Source of the DNA: Poa pratensis
Lineage: Eukaryota > Streptophyta > Magnoliopsida > Poales > Poaceae
Direction: 5' to 3'
DNA length: 64,000 bases
Assembly (NCBI GenBank): GCA_947311845.1
Contig: CAMZMU010000059.1
Coordinates: 41,610,982 to 41,674,981, forward strand
Shown: one piece after another, positions 31,719-40,985 of the stretch
How the letters are laid out: each line of letters starts with the position of its first letter
How positions within the stretch are numbered: position 1 is the first letter of the stretch
Notes under the pieces: generated by a model
What the model saw: the letters and a program-made list of their open reading frames with translations, nothing else
Told to the model about the DNA's origin: nothing
The model's database searches: none
Made by a program: the position numbers and the translations under genes

Positions 31719-33044
31719 TCATTTCCCGGCAGTCCTCCTCGACTCCATCTGCACAGGCGCTGGCGCCGCAAGCCCAGGCTTGCCATTGGCAATGTTCTTG
31801 CTATTGGTGCCCTTCCTCTCATCAGCCTCGGTGGAGCTCGAGCTCTCGGAGCTCTCATCGGCCTCATTCTGAGCCTCGTTGCAATGGAAACTTACCTTCT
31901 TGTTCACGGTTGGGCGAGGTGCACCATGGCAACCTTCAGGATACTCGCCATTGTCCAATGCCATCTCCTCATGGTCTTTGACCAGCACCTTGTCAACGAA
32001 CTCCAGTATCCGGCTGAGCTCCCGGCTCACAGCGCGCTTCCCCTCCCGGATCATCGGGTCCGCTCCCTGAGATTCCGAAACCCATATCAAAACCCAGCAC
32101 CAACGGCATACATTACATAACGATCTAATAGAGCGAAGATCGAGCATCACCTGGATCCCATCGAGGTGGAGGAGGAGGCCCATGGCGGCCTCGGAGACGG
32201 CGACCGGGTCCCTGCACCGGCGGCGATCGGAGCCAGAGAGGGAGCCCCGGAGCGAGGCGGCCTTGGAGCGGAGGAACGCGAGCTCCTTGAGCTGGCGCAG
32301 CGTGCGGGAGCGCCGCGCCAGGAAGCGGCGGAAGTGCTCCTGGATCGCGCGCGCCGCGAGCTCCCTCTCTGACGGCCGGCCCCCGCGCGCGCGGCTGGGA
32401 GGGGGCGACGGCGGATCCTCCTCCTCCTCCTGTTGCGCGGCGGCGCGGTGCCGGTTCGGGTGGGGCTTTGGCGCCGGGGGAGGGGAGGGGAAGCAGTGCG
32501 GCAGCGTGGTCTCGAGGGCCGCAACGCGGCGCAGGAGCGAGTGGAGCAGGAGCTGGCCGTGGTCGGACGGGTACGGCTGCTGCGGCGGCGCCGTGGGCGC
32601 GGGCGGCTGGGGATATGCGTGGGGTTTGGGCCCCTGCTGCTGCTGATGCTGCGGCGGTGGCGGCTGCTGGGGATAGGGGTGGGGATTGGGCCCCTGCTGC
32701 TGCTGATGCTGCGGTGGCGGCGGCTGGGGATAGGCGTGAGTGTTGGGCCCCTGCTGCTGGTACTGGTAGGCGTAGGAGGAGGTGAGATTCGCGTGGTGCG
32801 CGGCCGGCGGCGGCGGTTGCGGGTGGGGCTGAGGCTGCGGTGGAGGGGGAGGGAGTGGCGCGGAGGTGAGCAGGAGATGCGCGGCTATGGCGTGGAGGAG
32901 GTGGTCGGACCCTGACGCCGGCTGGGGAGGCGCGGGGTAGTAGCCGCCGCCGTACGGCGCCGGCGCGGAGCAGCCGCAGCCGCAGCAACCGCAGGAGCAG
33001 CAGGCGGGCGGGGGCGGCTCGTGGTGGTGGTGGTGACGAGACAT
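31719..33044 (-). CDS. BAG family molecular chaperone regulator with IQ motif
   Basis: BAG proteins bind the ATPase domain of Hsp70 and promote nucleotide exchange; plant members with an IQ motif also bind calmodulin. Exon 1 is 33044-32151 (298 codons). An 84-bp GT-AG phase-0 intron (32150-32067) follows, then exon 2 at 32066-31719 (115 codons), giving 413 residues. Residues 1-30 are His-, Pro- and Cys-rich (CCSCGCCGCGC). About 60-160 is a Gln/Pro/His low-complexity region with three tandem repeats. The IQ motif AIQEHFRRFLARRSR is at about 233-247, and the BAG helices run from about 250 to 340, through LHLDGIQ at the splice site and GKRAVSRELSRILEFVDKVL. The tail is Ser/Glu-rich. The layout matches plant BAG5-7-type proteins; the exact orthologue is not decided. 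The start is the only ATG upstream of the conserved N-terminus. Confidence 0.88.
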   Translation of the reverse strand: MSRHHHHHEPPPPACCSCGCCGCGCSAPAPYGGGYYPAPPQPASGSDHLLHAIAAHLLLTSAPLPPPPPQPQPHPQPPPPAAHHANLTSSYAYQYQQQGPNTHAYPQPPPPQHQQQQGPNPHPYPQQPPPPQHQQQQGPKPHAYPQPPAPTAPPQQPYPSDHGQLLLHSLLRRVAALETTLPHCFPSPPPAPKPHPNRHRAAAQQEEEEDPPSPPPSRARGGRPSERELAARAIQEHFRRFLARRSRTLRQLKELAFLRSKAASLRGSLSGSDRRRCRDPVAVSEAAMGLLLHLDGIQVMLDLRSIRSLCNVCRWCWVLIWVSESQGADPMIREGKRAVSRELSRILEFVDKVLVKDHEEMALDNGEYPEGCHGAPRPTVNKKVSFHCNEAQNEADESSESSSSTEADERKGTNSKNIANGKPGLAAPAPVQMESRRTAGK

Positions 33045-33358
33045 TTCCGGTAGAGAGGCGATGGGATCGGCGGCGGCGGCGTGGAAATGAAATCACATCG
33101 GCATCGGAAGGGAAAGAAGAAAGGGGATGCGCTTTGGAGCCGAAGTTCGTGGGGGGAGCGCCTGCACCCATGTGCCAGGCACAGAAGGTGCCGGTCGTGG
33201 CGCGGTCGCTGACTGGTGGGGCCTGCTCTGACGTGCCAGGGTTTATCCATGGATTTGTTCTCCAAACACACACCCGTGGGTTCGCACGGACTCTCACGAG
33301 ACCTTGGGTTTTGGGGTCGTGCCGTGCCACGACGGATCGAATAAGTCAAAAAAAAAAC
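33045..33358 (-). promoter_or_regulatory. 5' flank of the BAG gene
   Basis: Only about 317 bp separate the start codon from the TIR element at 33362. The proximal 60 bp are GCC-rich (CGCCGCCGCCGCCG on the minus strand), typical of a grass 5' UTR, preceded by CTTTCTTCCTTTCC pyrimidine tracts. I see no unambiguous TATA box or heat-shock element. The distal promoter must be either this short interval or the transposon DNA behind it. Confidence 0.4.
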
Positions 33359-33361
33359 TAA

Positions 33362-35006
33362 GGATGTCTCTAATGGGCCGACGTAAACGGACACGTCGTT
33401 TGGTTCGCGTTTGGTCCGTTTGCGTCGGCAAACGGACAGGCCCAGTCCGGCCTTGTCCGCCGTTGGTGGCAGTGCGTCCAACGGCCCGACGCATTGAGTC
33501 CGCCCGGGATTTTTTTTAGCTAAACAGGCCATATATGGGCCTTTTGTAGTCATACATAGGGGGTGGGCCACAAACGGCATTTTTACATAATATTTTAAAA
33601 ACAAAAATATATAAAAATTAGAAAATTTGCCCTTCGCGGGCTTCTACTCCTCTTCGTCGTCCCCATCGAGGATGACATAGTCCGGCTGCTTCCAGAGGTG
33701 CGCCGGTGGTCCGCCTCGCGGTGGGGCGACGGTCGGCGGCGTGGGCGGCTGCTCCTGCACCTGCTCCTGCGCCTGCTCTGGGACCTCACAGTCGCCGCCA
33801 TTGAAGACCCAGCGCTGCCCTAGCAGGCCTTCTGGTAGCGGAGGCGCCGGTGGCAGGTCCACGTCCATGGCCTGCCACCATGATTGTGGTTCCTCCAGGA
33901 CCGCCGCCTGCTGCGCCTGCAGGGCCGCCTCCTGCTCCCGGGCGACGTCGGCGAGGACAATGGCCCAGCGCTTGGCCTCGTCCTCGGCCATCTGCTTGCG
34001 CGAGGCCTCCTTCGCGGCCTCGAGCGCCTCGTCAAAGTTCATGTCGACCTCCGTCTTCACGCGTTGTGTCGGCGGCGGCGGCGACCCAATCCGCAGCGCT
34101 CCTCCGCCGTGTGTGCCTCTTGGCACTGGTGGGGCGTCCCTCCGCCGCGTGTGCGGCGGCGGTTACCAACGGCCAGCTGGCGGCGTCGGTGGCCGCGTGT
34201 ACAGGGCCTGCCCCCGCAGGCTGTGCTCGCTGCTGAACCAGGCATCCTAGTTCGGGGACCTAGCCGCATAGGCGGGGTCGTTGAGGAGGGAGGCCGGGAG
34301 GCGCGAGCGGCGGCGCTCAACCTCCAGATCCCGTGCCCGCTTGCTCGTCGGCATCGGGGGCACCGGGATGCGCTGCGGGTTTCAGGTGCCAATGCTCGGG
34401 GAGCTTGACATCTTGCCACGGCAACGGGACTGCGTGGTCCCAGTACCACTGGCAGTCCTCCTTGCGCACGTAGACGCGGTCACGCCGCGCAATCTCGGCG
34501 CCCGGCGGCGCGAGCTCGAAGACGGCGGGTAGCGGCTCCGGGGAAGACGATGGCGTCGAGGAGGGAGCGCGGTAGCGGCGGCGGCGGCCAGATGACGACC
34601 CGGCCTCGCCGTCGTTCTTGGCCTTGCCGAACCCCGGCCATCGGAGCGGCATTGCGGCTAGGGTTTGGTCGCCGGAGAGGGAACGGTAGTGGGGTAGTGG
34701 AGTGGGGGCTGGCCGTCCCTATCCCCTGGCATTAAAAAGGACTGGGCCAGGGGAGGCTGACCGTTCCCGTGTCACTGCCATGTGGGCCTGGGGAGGACGC
34801 CACGCGTGAGCACGCGGACACGCGGTCAGTCCGCAGCGCGTCCGCGCCGACGCAAACCTGGCCCAAATTTGGGCCAGGAATGGGTCGCGGCGGACCAAAA
34901 AATGGACCGCGGTCCGGATGGGTCGCCCCGTTGGGCCGTGTTTTTGGCTCGCGCGGACGCGCGCGGAGCCGCGCGGACTCGATGGGTCGCCCCGTTGGAG
35001 ACATCC
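33362..35006 (-). mobile_element. PIF/Harbinger-like TIR element with internal ORF, 1645 bp
   Basis: The left end GGATGTCTCTAATGGGCCGAC and the right end (reverse complement) GGATGTCTCCAACGGGGCGAC form terminal inverted repeats, flanked by the target duplication TAA (33359-33361 and 35007-35009). The subterminal parts are full of CGGAC/GTCCG motifs (CGTCGGCAAACGGACAGG, GCGGACTCGATGGGTCGCC). The element has no recognisable transposase but carries a long broken ORF on the minus strand. Elements of this design are abundant in pooid grasses. Confidence 0.8.
33644..34652 (-). pseudogene. Acidic, Pro-rich ORF of the Harbinger-like element, frameshifted
   Basis: Begins at an ATG at 34652 (MPLRWPGFGKAKND), with a strand of Ser/Pro residues and then VYVRKEDCQWYWDHAVPLP and VKLPEHWHL. 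Near 34380 the natural reading moves to another frame, with LLNDPAYAARSPNWDAWF around 34250. It moves again to the frame 34126-33644, which has a helical segment EALEAAKEASRKQMAEDEAK, SWWQAMDVDLPP and a terminal acidic run DGDDEEE. The aromatic W-Y-W and W-W-x-x-M-D motifs look conserved-protein-like. I recognise no transposase or known domain. It resembles hypothetical proteins that recur in grass genomes inside such elements. Confidence 0.5.
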
Positions 35007-35009
35007 TAA

Positions 35010-35921
35010 ACTTCGAACCCTAAACTTTAAATTCCAGAAATTAGCAAGCTGAATTATCAAATCCTGATCTATTTTTAACCCTAGGTTTGTTTGGCTCGAG
35101 TGGCGCGAGGCATGGGCGGTCTCGGCGCAGGAGGCTGAGGAGCGACTCAGGGAGGAGGCGTGCATGGAGGGGGGGGGGGCGCCGGGAGGGACTCGGCGGC
35201 AAGAGGCAGAACACTATGGGAGGCAGGGAGGGGTCAAACGGGATTGAGGAATGGGATGGATATGACATGTGCGACATAATCATCAACGAGAGTAGCACAT
35301 TAGCCCGGATCATCAACGAGAGTAGCACCAGTATTATAGTATTCCCGTTGCGTTAAAGAGGTATAGGGTCCAAAATAGAAAACGATTTAATAATTTAGAG
35401 TGCCAATTTCCGGGATTCAAAGTTTAGGATTCGTTTTACCTTTTTTCTATATGTTCAAGGTTTGTTTTGTACTTTCTCCATCACACGACGCCCACCGGGA
35501 TCTACCAGTTCGTTGTTCATTGATTCACTCGTCCGTTTCTCTTTCAGTTTGCCTCCTGCACGAGAGCCTCAAACATTCGTCAAAATTCAGGCACACGAGC
35601 AAGCATCCTCGCTAACCGCAGACAGTCACACGACCGAGCGTCACGGGCACAATAGATACAGATCGGTGGACTGCTTTCAGCTAGCGATGATGCGGAAAAG
35701 AATCGGAGATAAACACATGGACATATCCAAGCCAAAAGGAACTGTACAAGTCAGTGAATGCTAACACAGCCGATGAAGAGAAATGTTTATTTAGTTCTAG
35801 GCTTCTTAGCATGCATCCAGCGCAAATATATCATGCAGAGGCAAGAACAAACTACAGCGGGGTCAACACGAAGAATTCTTCAGGTTGCATACGAACAGGC
35901 ATGCTGCCTGCACGGTATTCT
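35010..35921. other. Interval between the Harbinger-like element and EAF7
   Basis: 35010-35240 is GC-rich with a G10 run at 35169. The 14-bp motif AACGAGAGTAGCAC occurs twice, 31 bp apart (35285 and 35316). From about 35480 to 35921 the sequence lies directly downstream of the EAF7 stop codon on the minus strand and probably contains its 3' UTR. No additional gene is supported. Confidence 0.5.
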
Positions 35922-38900
35922 TCACTTTGCGGCCATTCGTCCTTCTTGAAGAATATCGTCTGGCAAAGCGAATTCTTCCGTCTGAATGAAGTTGTCCTTC
36001 TCCTCGTCATCTGGTTTCTGCATTTGGGCGCACAAACAAACCGCGTGTCAAATTCTCGCCCGGAACAGACAAACTAAACACAAAGATAGTGTAAACAAAT
36101 CCAAAATCTCGTAGTCAAGAGCGCGGAGTCACCAGCATTTCTAGGTTGAAGAAGCGGTCCAGTAGCTGCAAGACCTCATCCGCGGAGAACTGTCTGTCGA
36201 GGCTGAAAGAATTGGTAGATTGTCAGCCCAGATGACTCAAATTTCATGGAAGCGCAAACTGGTGAATTAGCATATATATGGTCACCTTTTTCTCAGGTAC
36301 TCCATGAGGCCATATAAGACGAAGTGACGATGAATGCCTACGTGTGAACACACAGGAGATTTAGAATGCATGTTAAACAGAACAATGTTCATCAAGAATT
36401 CGAAAGCTGTATGTAGCAGCGTTTGCAAAAACCTTTTTCTTTTGGGGCCAAAATTGCCTGAGCTTAGGCAGGCGACAGAATGAGTTTTCGGTTTTTTTCA
36501 TGTTGTTCGTTTGTTAGATTCACGTTGTATAAGAATTAGCATTGACATGTCACTGCAAACAGCACACACTCCTGACACATTCTTATTTGTGGATGAGGAC
36601 ATTTGTGGAGGTTTAGAATGCATGTTAAAGAGGAACAATATTCATCAAGATTTTGAAAGCTGTATATAGCAGCGTTTGAAAACCTCTTCTTTTTTTTTTT
36701 GCCAAAATTGCCTGAGCTTTGGCAGGCGACAGAATGAGTTTTCCATTTGACTTTTTTTTTCATGTTGTTCGTTTGCTATATTCACCTTGTATAAGAATTA
36801 GCATTGACATGTCACTTAAAACAGCACACACTCGCACACATTCTTATTTGTGGGAGCTAATTGGCCTCCAGCTACACTCTATGAGGCCATTTCTTCCAGA
36901 ACTTCAGACCGAAATCTGTATGAATATTGTCGAGAAAGATCTGATTGCGGCTCCCAAAAAATCTGTACTTGATACTTCATATTTCAAAGCACTCAAACAG
37001 GACAAGGTAATACAAAAAAACCTGATTATCTAAGCCAGCTAAAGCTAGCTGCGTACTATTTCAAAGAACTCAAGCAAGACATAGTAACACATAAAAAACT
37101 GATTATCTAGCCAGCTAGACCTAGCTGTGAACTATTTCAAAGCACTCAAGCATGACATAGCAACATAAAAAGACTGATTATCTAAGCCAACTAGAGCTAG
37201 CTGCGTACTATTTCAAAGCACTCAAACAATGACATAGTAACAAAAACAGACTGATTATCCAAGCCAACTAGAGCTAGCTGCGTACAGCTTTCAACAGATA
37301 CATGGATGCCCTTCCGGAAAAAGCAACTTATGCATACAGCCGTACCCCCATCACATATGGAGGGACGGCTACCTCTACCTTCAATCGTCATCCATGCTTG
37401 CTGGCCCCATGACAATGTGCAATAAAAAGCCAAATTAATGACTAGTTGCTCCTTAAAACCCTACCAGCAAAGAGAATCCAGCCCAAACACAACTATAAAT
37501 AAAAGAGGTGTCAGAATCTTCTTCGTTTCTTCAGTTCTCTACCCTACACCACATTGTAAGTTTGTAACATGCTATTCCTGAATAATTGTGTACTCGTTTC
37601 AATATGTAAAACAAGATTTTCTAAATGTAGCAGCTTGTGTATACGACATTTAATAAAATACTAACCAGTAAGCAGTAAGCCATGATTTTTGACGGAAGTC
37701 AGCAAGTGCTGCCTCATTTCATTAAGAAGAAGTGAAGAACCCGGGACAAATGCCGGTTTTGGATTACAGGGAGTTGTCTAAAAGACTAAAAGACTAAAAA
37801 GCTAGAAGAAAGAAAAACTGCACAGAGAAGGATTGATGCGGCTTTGCTGCATCAATACAAAAAGAAGAGAAAGGGATTACTCTCCCTCGGGCCACGACTT
37901 CTTCAGAACCCCAGCACGCCTCCATTCTCCTAGCTCAGCCTGGATCTTATCAGCAAGGGCATTTGCCAGGTGCAGCTTCTTGTTGAATATACGGTCGTTG
38001 CGCTCCTTCCAGATGAACCACCAGGTTAGAAGCAGTAAGGTCTGTCATCTCCCTGCCACGGCTTTTGTAGAGAGCTCGAGGTTTCAGTCCACCAATTAGC
38101 TAGGTTGTGATGTCCCTTGGTGGAGCCAAATTCGCAGGTAGTTTAGATCGGCTGATAACAGTTTTCCAAACGTTAATTGAATATGGGCATGAGCCGAACA
38201 GGTGCAGTCCGGTCTCTGGCTCTGCATTGCAAAGTTTGCATAGCGGATCATGCGGCCAGCCCCTCTTTGCAAGGTTGTCAGCAGTCAACACCTTTCCCCG
38301 CAAAATCAACCCTGCCTGAATCTTGCATTTTGGAATAGCCTGTGTGCTCCAGACTTCAAGCAGAACAGCAACAGGGTGACGACCTTGGAATAGAAACTGA
38401 TATGCAGACGCAGCCGAGTATACTCCAGATTTAGTCCAACGCCAAGAGATAGAGTCTCTCTGATTGTTGAAGGCCATGTCGCCTAATTGCCGCAGCCTTT
38501 CCCAAAGCCTGAGATAGTCAGCAAGAGTTGCAGGGGAAGGGTTGACCTTGATGCATCTGATCCAGTAACGATCAGTTAGAGCTTCCCGGACTGAAATATT
38601 GCGCTGTTTGGAGCGCTTGAATAAATGGGGGAATTGGAGCCGCAGGGGGGTAGCATCACACCAATGGCTTTTCCAGAAGCTAGTTGTTCGACCATCATTG
38701 ATGTTGATCTTAGTTGAGATTCTGAAGGCATTTCTTGTTATATTATCAACAGGAATAGGCAGACCATGCCAAGGCTTGGACTCGTCAGTGGACTCCTGCC
38801 ATAGCCAGCGCATCCTTAGGGCTATTCCACTTAGAGGTCGTTTGGTACCCATCATTTCGAGCTGGAATTATGGAATTCATTTGTAATTCCATGCTCAACC

Positions 38901-40452
38901 TGTTTGGCTGGCATGGAATTGACATGTCATTTCATTTGGAATTCCAGCAAATATCTATTGTGTGTTATGCCAATTCCTAGCCCTAACCCTGTCATTTCAC
39001 TTTCCAAATGAAATGAAATGAAATGATGGGTGCCAAACAAGCTCTTCATGATATTATCAACAGGAATAGGCAGTAAGCTGATCAATTTCAATGCATGTAG
39101 GCAAATTGACTGGGGTGAATACAAATTAGCCCCCCGCAGTATCTTGTTATAGAAAGGATTAACGCAAAGACCTGCCAGCTATGCTTGTCATGTTTGGTGT
39201 GTTTCTATTTTTCTGATACACTTGGTGATTGATGGTAGACTATTAAACATTTCAGTTTCTAGTGATTGTGTCTTCACCAGTCATCACATCAAGAGCCTAA
39301 TGCAAAGCAGTGCTCTTAAAATAGTTTTGACGCTAGAACTATCAAGTAGCTAAAACACAGGATATGGTTGGCTCTTAAGCTTAACCAAACAAGGCTCTAC
39401 GACATACTCAAAATCAACTCAGTTTAATTCAGGTTTGGATTGGTTTTCCCACAAAAGAAAAGCACATGAATATTCAGTGGTTTCCCTGTTTTTCACAATG
39501 GGAACGACACAAGAGGTCCTGCAGGTGCACACAGCTCGCTTGAAATTGTGTGTAGTGCATTTACTCTGCACTATCGTGTATGCAAATAGAAGGCCATATT
39601 TCTTACATACTACAGTATTAATATAAAGAAGGGACCCCATTCAACCTACTTTAGTTGAAACTTTGACCATAAAATTCACAAAATGCTCATAAATCAAGCC
39701 AATACTGGTACGGCGTCATAGCAAAAAAGTTGGAGATCTTCAAGAGCAGCAATGAAGTGGTTTCGTCATATGTAAGCAAGGATATGGTACTGTATTTATA
39801 TGGGCCCTAAGAATGGTTATTGAAAAAACTAAGGGCATGTACAATGCAAGGTGTTTAGGAATGTGCTTATAAAATAAACTGGTTTATTCGTAAGCACTAT
39901 CCTATAGAAATAGGCACTGGTGCTTAATTAAAAATCGGTTTATTTTTTGTAAGAACCTTTCATTGTACATGCCCTACCAATTAGGATTGCAAAACCAGCT
40001 TCTCATGTACCATGTAAAACAATCAAGTCACGGTCACTGAAACAGAGCATGCGTTACTGAGATTTCGAAACTGAACAGCGAACGTGTCTACGACTTGTGG
40101 ACAGCTATTCCATCTAAAAACTCATTCCAGCACAATAAGGAAACAAAACCAATCGGTATTCGTAACAGCACACAAACCAAGCAATCCCACCTTTCAGTTT
40201 GGACGGCGGGTAGAACTGCAGAGCCTGGAGCAGCCTCAGCTCCAGCTCCACCTGCGATTGCTCCTGCCATACCAGGAAAACACATCAGGCCCCAAGGCCA
40301 AGGCCATCTTCTGAGGTGAAAAACGGGGAGGGAGGGGCGAGGTAGGGGTAAATCAAAGGGACCTTGGGAAGGGAGGAAGCTGATGATGGGGGAGCCTGCG
40401 CCGGCGACTGCGCGGACAGCCCCTCCTGCTCCTCGTCGGCGGCCGCCTCCAT
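35922..40452 (-). CDS. EAF7: EAF7/MRGBP-type subunit of the NuA4 histone acetyltransferase
   Basis: EAF7 (MRGBP in animals) links MRG-domain proteins to the nuclear NuA4 acetyltransferase complex. Five exons on the minus strand are joined by GT-AG introns: 40452-40363, 40263-40191, 36337-36286, 36202-36133 and 36017-35922, with introns in phases 0, 1, 2 and 0. They give 126 residues, close to the roughly 130 of plant EAF7. The N-terminus is acidic and Ser/Pro-rich (MEAAADEEQEG). The conserved core is ELRLLQALQFYPPSKLK, IHRHFVLYGLMEYLRK, LDRQFSADEVLQLLDRFFNL and, C-terminally, KPDDEEKDNFIQ and TEEFALPDDILQEGR. The start is the first ATG of the frame, in GAGATGG context. Intron 2 is 3853 bp and filled with repeats. 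Every junction keeps frame, so the gene looks intact. Confidence 0.85.
36355..36865. repeat. Tandem duplication of about 250 bp in EAF7 intron 2
   Basis: Copy one (about 36355-36605) and copy two (about 36606-36865) share GTTTAGAATGCATGTTAAA-like starts, GAAAGCTGTATRTAGCAGCG, the block GCCAAAATTGCCTGAGCTT, GGCAGGCGACAGAATGAG, TATAAGAATTAGCATTGAC and the end CACATTCTTATTTGTGG. Identity is high, so the event is fairly recent. The copies begin 18 bp from the exon 3 acceptor (36338). Confidence 0.85.
36980..37286. repeat. 76-bp minisatellite in EAF7 intron 2, four copies
   Basis: Units start at TATTTCAAAG at 36980, 37057, 37133 and 37209. Each contains CTGATTATC and GCTAGCTGCGTAC-like motifs. 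The period is 76-77 bp with small changes between copies. Confidence 0.85.
37685..38833 (-). mobile_element. LINE 3' end in EAF7 intron 2
   Basis: The minus strand encodes the C-terminus of a plant L1-type ORF2. SGIALRMRWLWQES and IPKCKIQAGLILRGKVLTADN are followed by the reverse-transcriptase zinc-binding region LCNAEPETGLHLFGSCPYS (38855-38100). After a frameshift come NERNDRIFNKKLHLANA and WRRAGVLKKSWPEGE, ending near 37875. The 3' end at about 37685 has only a short A tract (T5 on the plus strand). The copy is 5'-truncated, with its upstream edge abutting the TIR element at 38834, and the ORF is broken. Confidence 0.8.
38834..39044. mobile_element. Small TIR element (MITE), 211 bp
   Basis: The ends GAGGTCGTTTGGTACCCATC and, reverse-complemented, GAGCTTGTTTGGCACCCATC are followed by ATTTC repeats. 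The flanking trinucleotides are TTA on the left and TTC on the right, compatible with a mutated Tourist-type duplication. The interior is rich in GGAATT and contains no ORF. Confidence 0.65.
39045..39831. other. Unremarkable part of EAF7 intron 2
   Basis: Apart from a 23-bp copy of the LINE sequence at 39051-39073, I see no gene or recognised repeat here. Short ORFs at 39419-39640 overlap on both strands and look like chance. Confidence 0.5.
39832..39975. mobile_element. MITE with perfect 15-bp inverted ends, 144 bp
   Basis: AGGGCATGTACAATG at 39832-39846 is the exact reverse complement of 39961-39975. The flanks CTA and TAC allow a TA target duplication. The interior contains a second inverted relation (AAACTGGTTTATT against AATCGGTTTATT is direct, GTGCTTA against TAAGCAC inverted). 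No coding potential. The superfamily is uncertain. Confidence 0.8.
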
Positions 40453-40985
40453 CTCCGAATTTTTCGCCTGCGCCACCACCACCAGACTTGGGAGACCGGG
40501 GGTATGAGAAACGGTCCGCTCTGTGCCCACTGCCCAGTGCAGCCGATCTACGACCGGCCCGGACTGGGAGAAAATGATGGCGGCCTGCTAATAGCCCATG
40601 CTTGCTCAACTTAGCCCGTTTCTGCTATTTGTTGGCAACCCATTCCCTTAAAAAAACAATTTGTTGGCAACCCATACGAACACCCTTCCACTAATTTTTT
40701 TGGGTCCCAATTCCAGAAAAGAAAAAGGGTATATCTCAAAAACAAATGACATGTCCCTTGCTTACTTTCCCATCAAAGTAGTATTTTTTTTTTTGTACTT
40801 TGGTGATTGCAGAGTAGATTTGATAAGTATAAGACTAGATAAAACGAAAAATATACTTTTAAAATGTTCTAAAACTTGGCTTACGTGTGAACATGCTCAA
40901 GGCCGTTGGATCATGCACGGATAACCCGGATTCTCAGTTCAAAATTATCAATCAAGCTGAATGTTGTTATTTTTTGGATGGCTAA
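40453..40985 (-). promoter_or_regulatory. 5' flank of EAF7
   Basis: On the minus strand this segment lies upstream of the EAF7 start. The proximal 130 bp are GC-rich, as in a grass 5' UTR; beyond 40590 the DNA is AT-rich, with T/A homopolymers at 40788 and 40648. I see no clear TATA box. The interval ends at the nested transposon block that begins at 40986. Confidence 0.4.

Noticed and set aside
32125..33330. 401-codon minus-strand ORF overlapping the BAG gene in another frame
   Set aside because: Shadow of the GC-rich BAG exon 1; Ala/Pro/Arg-rich with no domain, while the overlapping frame has the IQ and BAG motifs.
40285..40530. N-terminal extension of EAF7 to 40530
   Set aside because: The upstream codon is GTG (CAC on the plus strand at 40528-40530); the first ATG of the frame is at 40452, in good context.
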